A DNA stretch of 64,000 bases from Paracyclopina nana (Eukaryota; Arthropoda; Copepoda; Cyclopoida; Cyclopettidae), in NCBI GenBank assembly GCA_019096065.1, contig JAGUCH010000003.1, forward strand, positions 3,906,001-3,970,000. Direction: 5' to 3'. Made by a program: the position numbers and the translations under genes. Below are positions 11,424-24,414 of this stretch, in pieces; within the stretch, counting starts at the first letter, position 1; each line of letters starts with the position of its first letter. The notes beneath the pieces were generated by a model, which did not search any database, had not been told where the DNA came from, and saw only the letters and a program-made list of their open reading frames with translations.

Positions 11424-14400
11424 ATGAGAACGCCAGTCTACGAGGTGGTAGCAGGTAAAAAAAACAACGAAACTCATAATTTTACCTTCAATTCTTATTA
11501 TTTATGGATTTTTTTTCCTGGATAGGAACGCCAACATGGGGAAGACTGTACCGTTTAGCCACAGAAGCGACCGCCAAGATGACTTACAAGGCCATCAAGG
11601 CCGCCTCGTCGTGGCCTTCAGCAAGAAGCAGTCAGCACCAGCAGCAAATACTGTCTTCACCTGTGAACAAATCCTCAAGCCTGGTCAAACTGAGGGCATA
11701 CTTGACCAAAGAACTGCCCTCCACCATCCTCCGTGACGTGCTGGACGTGTGCTTGGCCAAGGACAGGTTCAGCTGCCACCACAACCCCACCGAGTGTCTG
11801 GCCTTGGAATTGTGGAGAGTCTTCTACGATGACAAGTTCACGGATGTCCAGATTTCGCACCACGCCTTCGCGTTCCCCAAGACGACAAACTACCCTGAGA
11901 TCTTGGCCGGTGTGGAGCACATGCTTGACATGCTCAAGGCCACTGCGCCAACAAGCCTGCCGAACAATGATGACGAGATCAGCCCTAAGATGTCTTTCAA
12001 ACTTGAGCTTAAGCAGTGCGAGGTGGGCTGCTTTCTCCAGGATCGCATTGTCGACTGCGTGGCCAAGATGGGCCACGCCTCCAACTTGAGGTCGCTGGAG
12101 CTGCCCGGCTTCGGGAGCGATGAGCTCCTCTATGTGATAGCCATTTACTGTACAAACCTCGAGGTCCTGAACGTCCAAGGCTCGAGGGATACTGTCACTG
12201 ATGCGGGTTTCGCTCGCTATGCCAAGGAAGCGAGGCCAAAAGCGAAGGCCATCCTTCGACAACTCGACGTGTCCAGATGCAAGTTGACTCAGGTCACTCT
12301 GGTTCACCTTCAGTCCTTTACAGGTAAAACAGTTTTCTTGTTACAGCTATCTCTGACCATAAAATCCCCCAAATTCCATGTGAGCCCGAAACAGCGCTTT
12401 TTCAGTTTGGGTTCATTTTCATTAAATTAAGGCATCATTAGATAGCAATTTAAATAGTGTATTTGGTTCTATGGCTGTTTGCTGTACAAGCTTTGTAGCT
12501 CCGCGACACTTTTACCGCGCGTCTCCGGAATGAAAAAGTAACTAAAGATGGAACCGCCCAAGCAGACACAAGCAAAAAAGCCATAGGTAGCCGGTGCGCC
12601 CACAGAGGACATGGCCATTGGGAATAATTTAACGACAGTAAAGACCAACAAGGCCACGACAGTCACAGTGATGCCAGATGTGATGCTCTTGAGTCTCACC
12701 GGGCAAAGTTCGCCGATGAGCAGCATGGGAATGATGTTGAATCCGAAACTATGGAACAGAATGAAGAAGCTGGACCCCACCACCATCAAGATGGTCAAGT
12801 AGAGCGGCTTCTCCTCCTCGTGGCCTTCCATAACCATATCCATAGGATGCTTAAAGTGCTCCACAACAGCGAGCATGACCATGGCCAGCATCATGCCAAT
12901 TGATGAGCAAGCCATGAGCAGTCTTCGGGAGACGGCTCTGCTGATCATTGCCACTCCAATGATCGATCCAACTATGCGTATGGATCCAACCAGGATGGCT
13001 GCAATGTAGGGTGTCGAGTCGGGTTTCATGTCATCCATCATGGTATCCTCGGCTGGCTTGGTGATGCCCTTGAAGATGTCCACAGCATAGAAGATGACGG
13101 CGTAGTTGCCACTGAACTGCTGGAAAAACCACAGGCTGATGAGGATGGCCAACGGCTTATAGGCCTCGGGCTGAAAGAATTCCTTCCACAAGCTGGTGGT
13201 GGTCTCTGCGGACTTGTTCAAGGCTACGCTGAGCGATTTGATCTCCTCGGAGCAATCGTAGTGCTTGCCCCTCAAAATCTGGAGGCTGTGCTCGGCCTCG
13301 CTCACTCGGCCTTTCTGCATGAGCCAATGCGGACTCTCGGGGACGAAACAAAGGCCGAAGCACTGGAGGATCACGATGACGACGAAAATCCAGGCCACAG
13401 TGTGCCACTCGAGCAACGCTCCGAGCACATAGGTCAAGGTAATGCCAACGCTGATGGAGATGGACACGAGTGATCCCAACGTTTCTCTACGCTTCACATC
13501 GAGCACTTCCACTAGGTAGACCTGGCACGCCGAGGGCATCATGCCAAAGCCTTGGAGGATCCTCGCAATGTTGCTGCAGACGAGGCTCTTGTAGTTGAAG
13601 ATGAGGATTAGCCATCCTGCCAGCAGAGGAATGGTGAACATTTGCAGTGTTCTCCTTCTGCCAAAAGAGTTGCTAGCAAAGCCAGCCAGGAACGATCCGA
13701 ACAGTTGGCCCAAGTTGCAGATACTTGCTAAAAATTCGGAATTTGAAATTGATGGGATTTGTCGTGTGAAGGAAATGATTTACCAATCCAGGATTTATCC
13801 ACCAGTGAGAATTCTGGCAATTGAGGTAGTAAAATGGCACTAAATCCCAGAACTGCTCCAATACTGATACCACCTAAACTCCCAATCACCAGAGCGGACA
13901 TAGCCTGAAGGAAAACATGTGTGTCATCGTCATTGAACAAAGGAATTATGAACGTTTCGCCCGTACTTTTTGCCGAACAAAGGTGCTATTAACTTTTAAC
14001 ATAGTATACTCACTTGGTTTTTCCATAATGGTTCAGGTCTGAATGCTGCCATTTTATGTTAGCCTCAAAGGCTAGAAATTGAACCAGTGAATGCCCTCTA
14101 TCGCAACCCAATCCATGAAGCAGACTGACAAGGGACTCGCGTCGTGAGAAGCTTTTATAAATACACCGACGCATTTCGACGCGTCTCGCGCGTCTTAAAA
14201 ATCTGGTTCGTTCCAATCCAAGCACAAAGCGTGATGTTGAAAAAAAAGATGAAATTAACATATTGCCCTACCGTCTTTCAGGCCTCAAAGATCTGCGATT
14301 CTGCACTCGAATTCTGGATGAAATCCACTACAGCTGCGATGGCAACTCCGTCGTCCAGGCTGAGAACGGCGAAGCCTTCTACTTGGACAAGGTGGCCTTG

Positions 14401-15264
14401 CCCAGCGTGGAGTCTGTGACAGTTGAGCATGAGAATCAAGTTCAAGTGTCCATCAACAAGGTCACGTCGTATTTGAGGCATGTTTTCCCAAAGGCCAAGC
14501 AAGTGGCTCTGACCAACTGCATAGCCTGCGAGCTGCACGTGACTCTGACCCAGCAGCCGACGAATATCACTTATATGAGACAACATATTCACACCTTGGA
14601 ACTGATTTCTGCAGATTACTTCATCTTCCCCCGGCTGGTGTATCCCTGTCCCAACCTGGAGTCGTTGCACATTGAGAAACCGACCAACGATGTATTCAAC
14701 ATAGATGCTCAGGATGTGCCTTTCCTCTATGGCAACACGGTGCCATTCATCAACTTGAAGAAGCTCAAGTTGTCAAGGATCAGCTTGACAAATTTGTCAC
14801 ATTTCTTGTCCAAATCTTCCAACTTGAGGCAGTTCAAGGTAGGGACTAATCTTTGCAATTTTTTTATGCTCAAGACTTCTTCTGTCTGAAAAAGCTAACT
14901 GAAAATACGAATTGTTGCCTTATGGTACTGTCTAATTCTCCAGGTGACGAATATTGGACGTCGTGAGCGGCCTCGTTGGACCGATGAGCGGATCAAGCAA
15001 ATTTTGCCCCCGAAATCCGTGCCTCAGCTCGAGGATTTCCACGTGTCATGCTTGCCGCAAGAAGGGTTTTCGTCTGAAAGCTCTCACCGCTATCTCCAAC
15101 TGACCCAAGCCACTGTGGAATATCTGACCGAAAACTTTGAGCACTTGAAACGCATCGCAGGTATTGAATCTTGGAGTCCCAGAGACACAAATTGGAACTC
15201 GCTGAGCTCGCTGTTGAACAGACCACAGCAGCAGAAGAGGAATTTCGCTGTCATCTCCTTATAA
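11424..15264 (+). CDS. Leucine-rich (F-box/LRR-like) protein
   Basis: Four exons, 11424..11454, 11526..12323, 14282..14838 and 14944..15264, close in frame to 568 residues. An N-terminal segment with LTKELPSTILRDVLDVCL resembles a degenerate F-box or BC-box helix. Irregular leucine-rich repeats follow (LRSLELPGFG, LEVLNVQG, LRQLDVSRC, LKDLRFC, LESLHIEKP, LKKLKLSRI). Such proteins often serve as substrate receptors of cullin E3 ligases, but that role is inferred. The exact family (Zyg-11-like, FBXL-like) is not settled. An alternative start at 11504, within the first intron, would replace the first ten residues. The 1958-base second intron contains the whole sugar-transporter gene on the other strand. 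Confidence 0.7.
12469..14052 (-). CDS. Tret1-like MFS sugar transporter
   Basis: Three exons, 14052..14014, 13904..13784 and 13727..12469, join in phase and give 472 residues. Twelve membrane segments fit the major facilitator sugar-porter family. Signatures: SWIASICNLGQLFGSFLAG at the first loop, GRR after TM2, ARILQGFG in TM4, RRETLG, PESPHWL after TM6, the QQFSGNYAVIFYA helix 7 motif, and PETRGKS at the end. The closest named group in arthropods is the facilitated trehalose transporter Tret1, a plasma-membrane uniporter; glucose cannot be excluded as substrate. The gene lies entirely inside an intron of the leucine-rich protein gene, on the opposite strand. Confidence 0.9.
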
Positions 15265-16940
15265 AGAAAAAATTGTTTAATGACTGATGATATATTTTTT
15301 TCTCTCTTATGGCTGTCCTCCACCAACTGCAACAGCTCCACAGCAACAACAATATTAAAAACAAAGCCGCTATATAATTTACTACATAGTGAGTGAGGTC
15401 TACGCCTCGTATTTTTCTCTCAAATACCATATAATTGCATGCTTGTACAACTAAGCAATGCGATTTCTCTCTCCCCTTCAATCTTATATAATATTCTTAC
15501 TATTATGCTAGTGCTTGGTGGTGCAGTGATTGTTATTATAAGTGATGTTATGTGTAAACTCCAGAAACATTAATAACTTGTGAAATACACAAAGCATACT
15601 CTATACTACATTCTCTTTCATCCCTCATATGTAGCTTTTAAATCATTGATTTGATGCCATTCGCAAATGGATTGGCTTCTTCCACTAATGCTAACAGCCA
15701 TCTTAGGTAAGCAAGCCTACAAAAAAGCTCCTCTATGTTGTAATTCTAGTGCTATAGTGTTTTTTACCTTTTTCTTTGGCTAGTAATGCAGCATTATGGC
15801 CAGTTTTCCTTACACAGCATCATCCTAATGATGCTGTCTAATTTGTTCTCTGTGAAAACGTTTTTCGTCTTCAATTTTCCCGTCTGAAACGTTAAGAATA
15901 CACGGGAAAAGGGATAAGGTGTCTCAAATGCAATCAAAGGAATCTCATATCCTAACATGATGGAATCCATTGGAATGAGAAATTCCCTGCCTACTTTTTT
16001 CCATTGAAGATAGATTTGAGAACTTTGCCTTCAATAGGGAACCGTAAATCGTACCATATTTATCCCACCGGCAAGCTCATAAGATTTCAGACGGCTGATT
16101 GCTGACTTCGTAGCGCCGTCTGAATGAGCATAATGCCTTATTTTCTTGATTATTTTTCGTAAGGTATAATTTTTACAAGCTTAAGTAGTGTCTAAGATTC
16201 AAATTGACCAATTATATTTACATCTCACTATATTTAGAGAGCTATCTTTCCTGAAATTCCATCTTTTCCTCAAATTTCAGGCTGGCCTTTGGGCTGGCTT
16301 ACGGACAAGCTAGAACACTAATTAAAAGTGTATCCAGATTGACCCATCATATTAAAGTGGCGTTTTTGTACGAGGGAGCTGGCTCTTTTTGACTTTTTAA
16401 TATAGTTCACATCTGGCAGTTCATTTGTTAAACGTGTCAACTACGCGCGCGCACTGATGACGTCAAGCCGTCTGAACTCAGTGCCATCTAGTGCAGTCAG
16501 CTTGACTTCGGGTTCCTATAGCTCCCATTTTTGCAAACACCAATTTCCTACTCTAGCTTCTTCTCGATATTGAATTCGTTTCTCATGGGATTAAAAGAGA
16601 AAAAAAAATATCGTGCCTCAAACTTCTCTCGGCGGGACCACCAAGCCTGTTAATAACAAGAGCCAATCGAAAAGTAGCCCGATCTCAAGAAAATCAAAAC
16701 AAAGATGCTGCAAACAAATAGGCGGAAAAGGAGGAGGAGGAGGTGAAACATGCTTTTATTCAGCAAAAAGGTCAGTATATTGTGTATTTTTCTAATAGAA
16801 AACTTTGTGGGTGACACCACGCTACAACCAACAAAGGAAGAGAGTAGTTATACGAGCCTCAGCAGCAGTGGGAAAATGAAATAAGGAAATAACTTCAGCT
16901 CAGCAGTTACTTGAGGGTATTAGGTGCAGGTTTTTTACTA
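15265..16940. other. Convergent 3' flanks, no gene seen
   Basis: This interval lies between the stop of the leucine-rich gene (+) and the stop of the Cys-loop channel gene (-). It is AT-rich and holds their 3' UTRs; a minus-strand AATAAA at 16759..16754 could end the channel transcript. A TGACGTCA palindrome occurs at 16458-16465 next to an alternating CGCGCGC run. The frame at 16613-16795 is not convincing. Confidence 0.45.
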
Positions 16941-19900
16941 CTATATTTTAAGCTGTGGCTGCTGGGTGGCAGCAAATTTGGCATAGTCAAAATCTTCATC
17001 TCTGAGCAACCAGGGCCAATAGAGAGCATTGAATAGCAAAAACAGGGTGGCCATGATCGCGCTGCAAGTTTTCTCCACTTGTTGAAATGGCCTTTTTCTT
17101 TGTGGATTAACTGGCTCTTTTTCTCGCTTATTGGCTTTCCCACCACCGCCACCAACACAGCAGTTGTGCAATTCTTGCTTTTGTTGCAAATTGTCCATTC
17201 GAGTTGAGGTTCCCACGCTGGCAAATCGATGGCGGCTGCCATTTCCGCCTGCTGAACCGGAAAAGCTACCGGTGGATCGGCAAATAGCACAAGCTGGATT
17301 GCGGGTCAGGGTCGAAGGTGCAGATGCGTAGCGGCCCTGAAAAAAAGAGCGCTCACTTCGTTATTGAATTATTTCCTTGTCTAATTAAAAACTTTCCTCC
17401 CTTCCCTTCTTAATCAAGCCAAAAATCTCGATTGATAAGTAAGCACAAAAAAAAATGAGTTGGCATTTCCCGTTTCAAGCTCATATATTTTCAAAGGGCG
17501 GCACCCCAATGTGGCTAGTTTATTCTGGCTTTTTGTTAAGTACTCGACATGGATTATGCATGCACATCGTAGCCCTGTGTAAAGGTCAACTTATTCATAA
17601 ACGGCATTAAGAGCCATATGGCAAAGGCAGAATTAATCAAAGAACAGCTCTCATTTCATCTCGAAAGCATAAATCTAGATAAAGAAGATAACTGCAGGCT
17701 AATCACTAGCGTGTGTTGGCTAATTAAGCGATGATTACTCGCGAAGTAAAAAAAGTCATTCTTGCCATAAAATCTTCCTCAAAATTTTTGGCAACTTTTT
17801 GAAACGGTTTGAATGGAATGAAAAAATGCTATGAACACTAACTTAGTGAGCGACCCTAGGAGACCCAGCCCTTCGGTTGAAACTTGGGCATAATTGATTA
17901 AAGGTTGGTTACCTGTTGTAGCATCAATTCCTGTTCCTGCAGAGCCTGCATTCGTGCAGCTTCTCGTTTCTTCATTAGGGAACGTCTTGAGCAACAGAAG
18001 AAGAAGCTTCTTCGTTTGGGTGCCAACCTAGGAATTGGTGATGGCTGGCTGATATGAGAAATGTGACAAGGTGATGCAGAATTAACCAGTTCTGATGAGC
18101 AGCAGACTTTCATCCCATTGTTATCCTGCAGTGCGCTGTTGCTCTGATGTCTTCTGCACATCATCGATCTGCCAGAACTTGCAGGGCTTGGTTTGGGTGG
18201 GGCAGGGGCGGGGGCTGGGGCCGGAAGGGGCGGTAAAGGCCCTCCCCCCACTTGACAGTGACTAATTAAGCTAAAAAAGAGTCATCAAACTGATTAGACT
18301 TGCAGGCTGATTAGCGTAGGACTGCACACTTAGCAACTATGCTTAATTTTCAAAAAGCTGTCAAAAAAGTTAGGGATAAAGTGATCCAAAGTGGCAAAAG
18401 ATGACGTCCATACTTGGGACAATTCCAAAATATTCGGCAATTGCTGCCAAAACAAGGTAAACAGATGATCTGTAGAAAGATACCATAAATCTGGTTTTTA
18501 ATTGCCATCCCCCAGAATGAAGCATCAAAAGGCGGCATAGTTACATTAGCCATTTTCGGGGATAAATCCCAGCTTCCTTTTAATAGCCTTATCTCTTACC
18601 ACAGAACGACCACGTATTCAAGAAGAGCGAAGAATACGAATATGATGCAAGTACACATCCAGATATCCAGAGCTGAGACATAGCTCACTTTTGGAGTGCT
18701 TTGCCTGAAAATAGTACAGATTTACAGGCTTCCTCCATGCAAGCATGTGGGCATTTTTCACCTCACTGCTCCAAACATGGCTGCCAAAGTGAGCAAGGTG
18801 GTCATGGCCATGGTGATTCTTCCTGGGATGGATTCTGGGGGCAGAAATAGGGAAAGCCAGGCCACTATGACAAAGAGCCCGCTCGGGAGGTAAGTTTGCA
18901 ATAAGTGGTAGCTGATTTTGCGCCTAAACAGCAGGGTCATAATGACTCCAGGATAAACTCCTGCAAAAACGTGCACAGATTATTGCAGGAGGCGTCTAAC
19001 ATGTCCTTCAAGGCTTCTACCTGACGCAATTTCCTCCTCGTAGTTTTCTTCAAAAAAGACCGCATACTCAAACTGAGTTAGGCTGATGTAATTATTGTCC
19101 GTGACTTTAGACTGGTCAAAGCCTTTCTTCCACACAACCCTCATCCTCTCAATGGTGTGACCATCTGCAAGTGGAAAAAACTGCACACAGCAACACACAC
19201 TCACAAAAAGCATTACCTTGTAAAACTACTACAATCTCTCAAAGCTGTTCAAAAAGCTTCGCAAAAGAAGGTGGTGGCAAAAAAAATTGGAAACGAAATT
19301 GAAAAAGAAAGTGCCCATGTCAATGAAATTGAGCAACAGTGATAACTTTTAAAAACATAATGATGAATTGCAGTGTCTCGCTTTTTTTGCATCACTCTTT
19401 TAGTGAAATGTTGTTGGCGAGACACTTATATGGTAATGAAATGGAGGCTTGGAGGAAATCTTGCACTCTTGCTTTTGTGAGGTTCGTATATCAAAATGTG
19501 CGGGAAGGCTGAGCTACTTTTTACTTACAGCTCTCATATTTGACCTTGCAGGTTTGTGTGTCGTATGGATACTTGTGGAAGTTCATTGGGCAAGCCACAT
19601 CATAGTTGATCCTGAAAATAGAGTATTTCCAAAAAAAGGCTGAAGGTATATACTTTACACTCCATCCAGCTCATATTGAAATGATTAGAATTTCAAATAA
19701 GCTCTTTTGTTGTCTCTAACAGCCAATTTCTTCCCTTTGAGGGCAGAACAAGAGAGAAAACTCGGACTGTTCCATCAAAAGTGCCATTTTTCATCATATT
19801 CTATGTATTAATGTCATCAAGGGTTTTTCTCACTGCATGCATGCACGCATCATACAGCCTAATAATATACGGATATCTGAAAAATAGGGCTTTATTCAGC

Positions 19901-22900
19901 TAATAAATCCCAGTTGTGTGTGACATGCTGCATGAGATTTATGTGATTGGAAGAAAAATCACATTCATCCCCCCAAAAAAGAGTCCATTTATCTGCACAT
20001 CACGAATTGATTTGTCTTTTTCCAGGATGGTTATGAGCTGGGATGTAGAAACTGGCCTTCTTGGCCTTTGATTAAAAATTATGCATTTCTCGCGCGAGAT
20101 GAATACCTGAAAATAATGTATACTCACTGCGTGGCATATCTGATTGTACTATTCCTATAGATCCTCAAAGATGCAGGCCTCACAATCACAGTAGGCATTC
20201 TCAAAGCTTTGGCAAAATCTGCATTATAAATTGGACGTTTAATAGCATGGCGTATGCCAATAAACTGCACACTACTAAGTACAAGTGCATCATGAAAAAA
20301 GGGCAGTAAAAGAAGCAAGTTATCGTGGTATTGGAAATCTTTGGCAGTGGAAGTAAAGTATATACCTATGTATATGTCAGGGAACCAAATGAACTTGCTG
20401 GTCTCAGGATGCAATAGGATGTAATCCGTGGCATTGTTCAGCAAATGATCCACTTGCAGCCTCGGATCTCGCCAGTAGAGCCTCAAAGTTGTTTCCAAAG
20501 TCACGAGCTGCAATAGTGAGTAAAAGCTACAAATGATAAAAAACCACCTTCTTCGCATAAAAGAAGACCGCAATAATTCTATCTGTCGTAGAGATCCCTC
20601 GACATGATTATTGGCAGCCAAATAAAGGAAATATAAGGACTTTGCGCAGGTCTTTTCAAGCGAAATTATTTCCCCCAGAGAATATAAAAGTGGCTAAATA
20701 TATGAATCGTGATGAGGTTCAAATGAAAAAAGGTGGCCTTAAAATGGCCATGACCAACGGCTGGACCAGAATTAAGCCAGTGTAGCATGTGGGATCTACG
20801 TAGTACCATACGGGTACATGTCACAGAGCTCATATATTTTACCAGACTAAATGAATGGAATAGATTTTGGGGGAAAAATCTGCTCAAAATACTGCTGCAT
20901 TACTAGCTTTTATAGCACTTCTAACAAAGGCCAAGGTCTGCAGCAGACTTCAGTCCAAGCACCCCCTCTGGCCTTTAATGCATTTGGTTTTCAATAAGGC
21001 CTGAAATTGAGATATCAGCTCGCTTGTGGTTGTTGTTCAAAGAGTGCTTTTTGAAAAAATGCATTTTTGCAGCCCTCTGTAATTTCCACCTTCACATTGT
21101 TGTAGCACAGCATATACTATATTGTGCGAAAAAGAGAGACCTTGTTGTAGCTTGAAAGTGAAGGATGCGATAAATTGAATACCCATGCCACAACCAAAGT
21201 GGCATTTCTAGCTTTGCTTTCTTTGTGTTGTATTCTTCCACCAGGAAAAGCTTTTGTGGCAGATCTGACATTTTTCAGCCTAAAATGTCCAAAGCAGTTG
21301 CTCAAATTATATGCATATTTGCTGCTACGCAACTTTCACTTTGCTCAGGTTTGCAACTTTATTTTGCTGCCCTTTTGATGTACCCAGAAGATAGAGGCGA
21401 AGCGTGTAATTTTTTGTTTGACAAATAGTGTGAAAATAATCAGGGTTAAATGTCAAGTCGAAGAATGTATTGCTTTACCTGTTTGGATTTCACTATGGCT
21501 TTAGGTGTGAAGTTTCGGTAACGCAGGGCAACATGACAATTCACTTTAAAAGTTTGCTCGATTTTTGATTGGGTATTATTTCCCCCTGCCAACCAAATTC
21601 CATCAGTCATAGCAGGATTTTGCAATTTTGATCCAAGAATCCAGCATAATCTCATTTTAGCACAAAGAAGGCGAAAAATCAAACCAAATCTCAAGCCATT
21701 TTTCACAATAAATGGCCCTTTTTTTCCCTTTCCCCTCCAAAGAGATAGCATGCTTTTCCACTTCATCATCCGACTAATGTACAGCCCTTTCAGTTTATCA
21801 AGTTTGGAAAGTTTAGCTATAATAACAGTGAATGTATAACATCCATTGTTTTCCCCATACCCATAGGGAAATTCCTCTTTTCTAATGACATGGAAAATAA
21901 GCTTTACGCGATTCATCACAAAAAGTGCTTCTTTAAAAACAAGTCGAAATATATTTGCGCAAAAACAATTCCCCAGCTGGGTGGCTCTGAAATCATAGTA
22001 TTTAAAAATTATTTAGTCATTTTATTTATTTATTTATATAGAGTAGGGGAATGTAAAGTTGAGTTTGTTAATAAATGAGAGCGAGAGAGGATTTTCAAAG
22101 GGAAAAAGACAGATGAAATGAAACATAAGCATTAAAATTAGATAGCGGAAGGCCTATTTAAAATTGAAATTAGATACGATCATCTAAATATTCGTTGATT
22201 GTTGGGTTGTTCTTTAAATTAGGCTCCCTTTTACGTAGACAGATATCTTTTTCAAAATTGTGCTACGCAAAATTTTGTTTTAAGCAAGGCAGTCTGAAAG
22301 TTTTCAGTCTTGTTTATAAAGAATGATTTGTGATATGATGGAAATATTGCTGATTTTCAGCCGCCGATCAGCTGAAAAGCCTATATATTGAAAGAGATGG
22401 CTTCTTCTTTTGTGTTTGACTTACTTGTCTATGTTCGTCAATTTCCAAGATGTTTCGCAGGGACAAAGAAACTTCCACCAAAACTGGTTGGCCTGCAAGA
22501 GAATACTTCCATGATTTTTCTGGTTATTCAAAGTAGCAGTCATTATTTGAGCAGCAAGGAAAAAGTTAATTGCACCCGAGGGACTTGTCTTGTTGCATTG
22601 TGATTCCCTGATGAGTTGAAGCTTAATCTCAACAATGGTCTTTCTTCAGCGGATAATTAAACAAGGCTGACGATCTCATATACACATCTAAACAAGAGTA
22701 TAGACTTGACTTGATGAAGAAACCTTGTCAAAAGATAAAGTGTGCTGCTTCGCCGTTCGCATATATTTGCCACCAGGTGGCGCCGAAAGTCTCACCACTT
22801 TTCAAGCTTTCAAATTAGCATGCTAACTTTATAAAGAAGGTTTTTAGCATGAAAGAAAGTTCTCACAGCCAACCTGCTATAACTAGGTATAGCGTGCATG

Positions 22901-23600
22901 CAATAAGCTGCATAGCCTTCATTCAGCTTATTTTACTTATGATTTTGCAAAAAGGTAGATTATACGTTAGTTAGGTATTTAATTCTAGCCAGTCAAACAA
23001 AACTTTGAAGATTTAGCTAATTTTAAAAAGATTGGAAAATCTTTTGTGAAAATTTGAAAGCACCAAGCTGAATGAGGCTTGAATTACCATAATTAACAAA
23101 ATTCTGAGGTCAGGGAGACTAGGAGAGGTTAAATGGCCCTTATTTGCTCATTAAGGCTATCATTTGATAGTAACGCTAAGTTGGATAGGTAACTTGAATC
23201 GACGAAGGGTAATTAAGTAACTTCTTTATAATAATACTTTGGCCAAAACCAGTCGTGACCCGTAGGCTGAACATTTAAAACAATCAGCTTACCGTCGTTA
23301 TTCGGAAGCTCGTGAATATTATACGAAAACTCCCCACCATGCTTGATATTCATGCCTAGCAGGTCATTTTCAATGGGGCTTAAAGCCAAATTGACACCTC
23401 TGACCCGGTGAGCATTGCTGTTTGTTTTGGGTGTCGTGAATACAGGCGCACCCGTGGAGAACGCCCCCTGGTGGTGGTTAGATGAATCTTCCTTCAATTG
23501 GCAATGCACCAGACTTCTGAAATTGATTCACATAATTTTACTATGGTGTTAATTTTGTGCTGATTTACCCAATAGAAATTAGCATGAGAGGCCAGAACAT
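16941..23600 (-). CDS. Cys-loop ligand-gated ion channel subunit
   Basis: Eleven exons: 23600..23569, 23516..23293, 21585..21479, 20507..20366, 20218..20128, 19611..19529, 19164..19021, 18960..18762, 18704..18600, 18270..17913 and 17336..16941. All phases match, giving 626 residues. A signal peptide ([16 protein letters not shown]) starts the protein. The extracellular domain has [20 protein letters not shown] and the 13-residue Cys loop [17 protein letters not shown]1-TM3 follow; the TM1-TM2 linker reads [19 protein letters not shown], with PGR where anion channels usually have PAR. A long TM3-TM4 loop has a Pro/Ala run, a CC-R-R cluster and Cys-rich parts. TM4 ([16 protein letters not shown]) is near the C-terminus. 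This fits the arthropod anion-channel side of the family (the less-studied insect group I relatives), but ligand and ion choice are inferred. Confidence 0.9.
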
Positions 23601-24414
23601 TTTGATGATGTTCCATGCGTGAACAACGAGGCTCGACTGGTTGCTCTCCCTCTCTTTTTGCTTGAACCCTGCGAAGAAATCACCGAAAAAGGCCTCTCTC
23701 TGTCTGAATTGGGTTACACTCGGCTCTCCTCACGTTTTTCAAATCATTTTGCAATTCAAGACAAGATGGTAAAAGTCTTGCCGACTCTTGCTTCCCTGCA
23801 ATTAAGCCTTCAGTTTTTGAGGCTTACCAAGGCAATAGGCAAGCTCTAGAATGCAAATTAAGTTTAAAGCCTTTTTCACCACTCTACAACTACACAGTTT
23901 CTCAATTCTGGGATTTTTCTTTTGAGACAGTAGTGTCCATTTTCAAGGAAGGAGGAGGACAATACTATTATTTATCAATATCTGCTTTTTTAGTTCTTTT
24001 TTCTATGAAGAGAAACTTTCTTTGCTACAATTCACGTTTTTTGTCCCCAGGTCTCCTTACATCCTAGCTTCCAGTAAGAGTTGTGTCCTACTGAGCAACT
24101 TTTTTCACATAAAATACTTCAGTGTGCAATCTTTAGCAGCCTTCAGGAAGTCAGCTAACTGAAACTTATATCCTACTTTTATAAGCAAGAATGTCATAAT
24201 TGGAGCAATGATCCTGCTTCTTCCCAAGAGACCAACGTAATACTCTGTCAAAGAAGAATTTTTGAGAGTTACACCGCACTCAAAAAGTTGTTGCATTTCT
24301 TGCCTCCGATTAATCATAAAGGGCGTAAAATAATACACTATACTATAGCATATGTATTTGACATTTAACAACTTTGAGTCACGACTCTATATTGTGTGTA
24401 AGTACACAGTTTTC
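23601..24414. other. Promoter of channel gene and TMEM181 3' flank
   Basis: About 800 bases between two minus-strand genes. The left part should be the Cys-loop channel promoter and the right part the TMEM181 3' UTR. Small frames at 23619-23849 (+) and 24105-24371 (-) show no domain and are probably not genes. Confidence 0.4.

Noticed and set aside
11675-12307. 210-codon antisense frame in the leucine-rich gene
   Set aside because: It mirrors a well-supported coding exon and has no recognisable domain.
20219-20365. Read-through of the Cys-loop channel across this stretch
   Set aside because: The frame is open, but it would insert a hydrophobic block after PDIYI. A GTATAT donor at 20365 and a TTATAATGCAG acceptor at 20219 give the expected join in phase.
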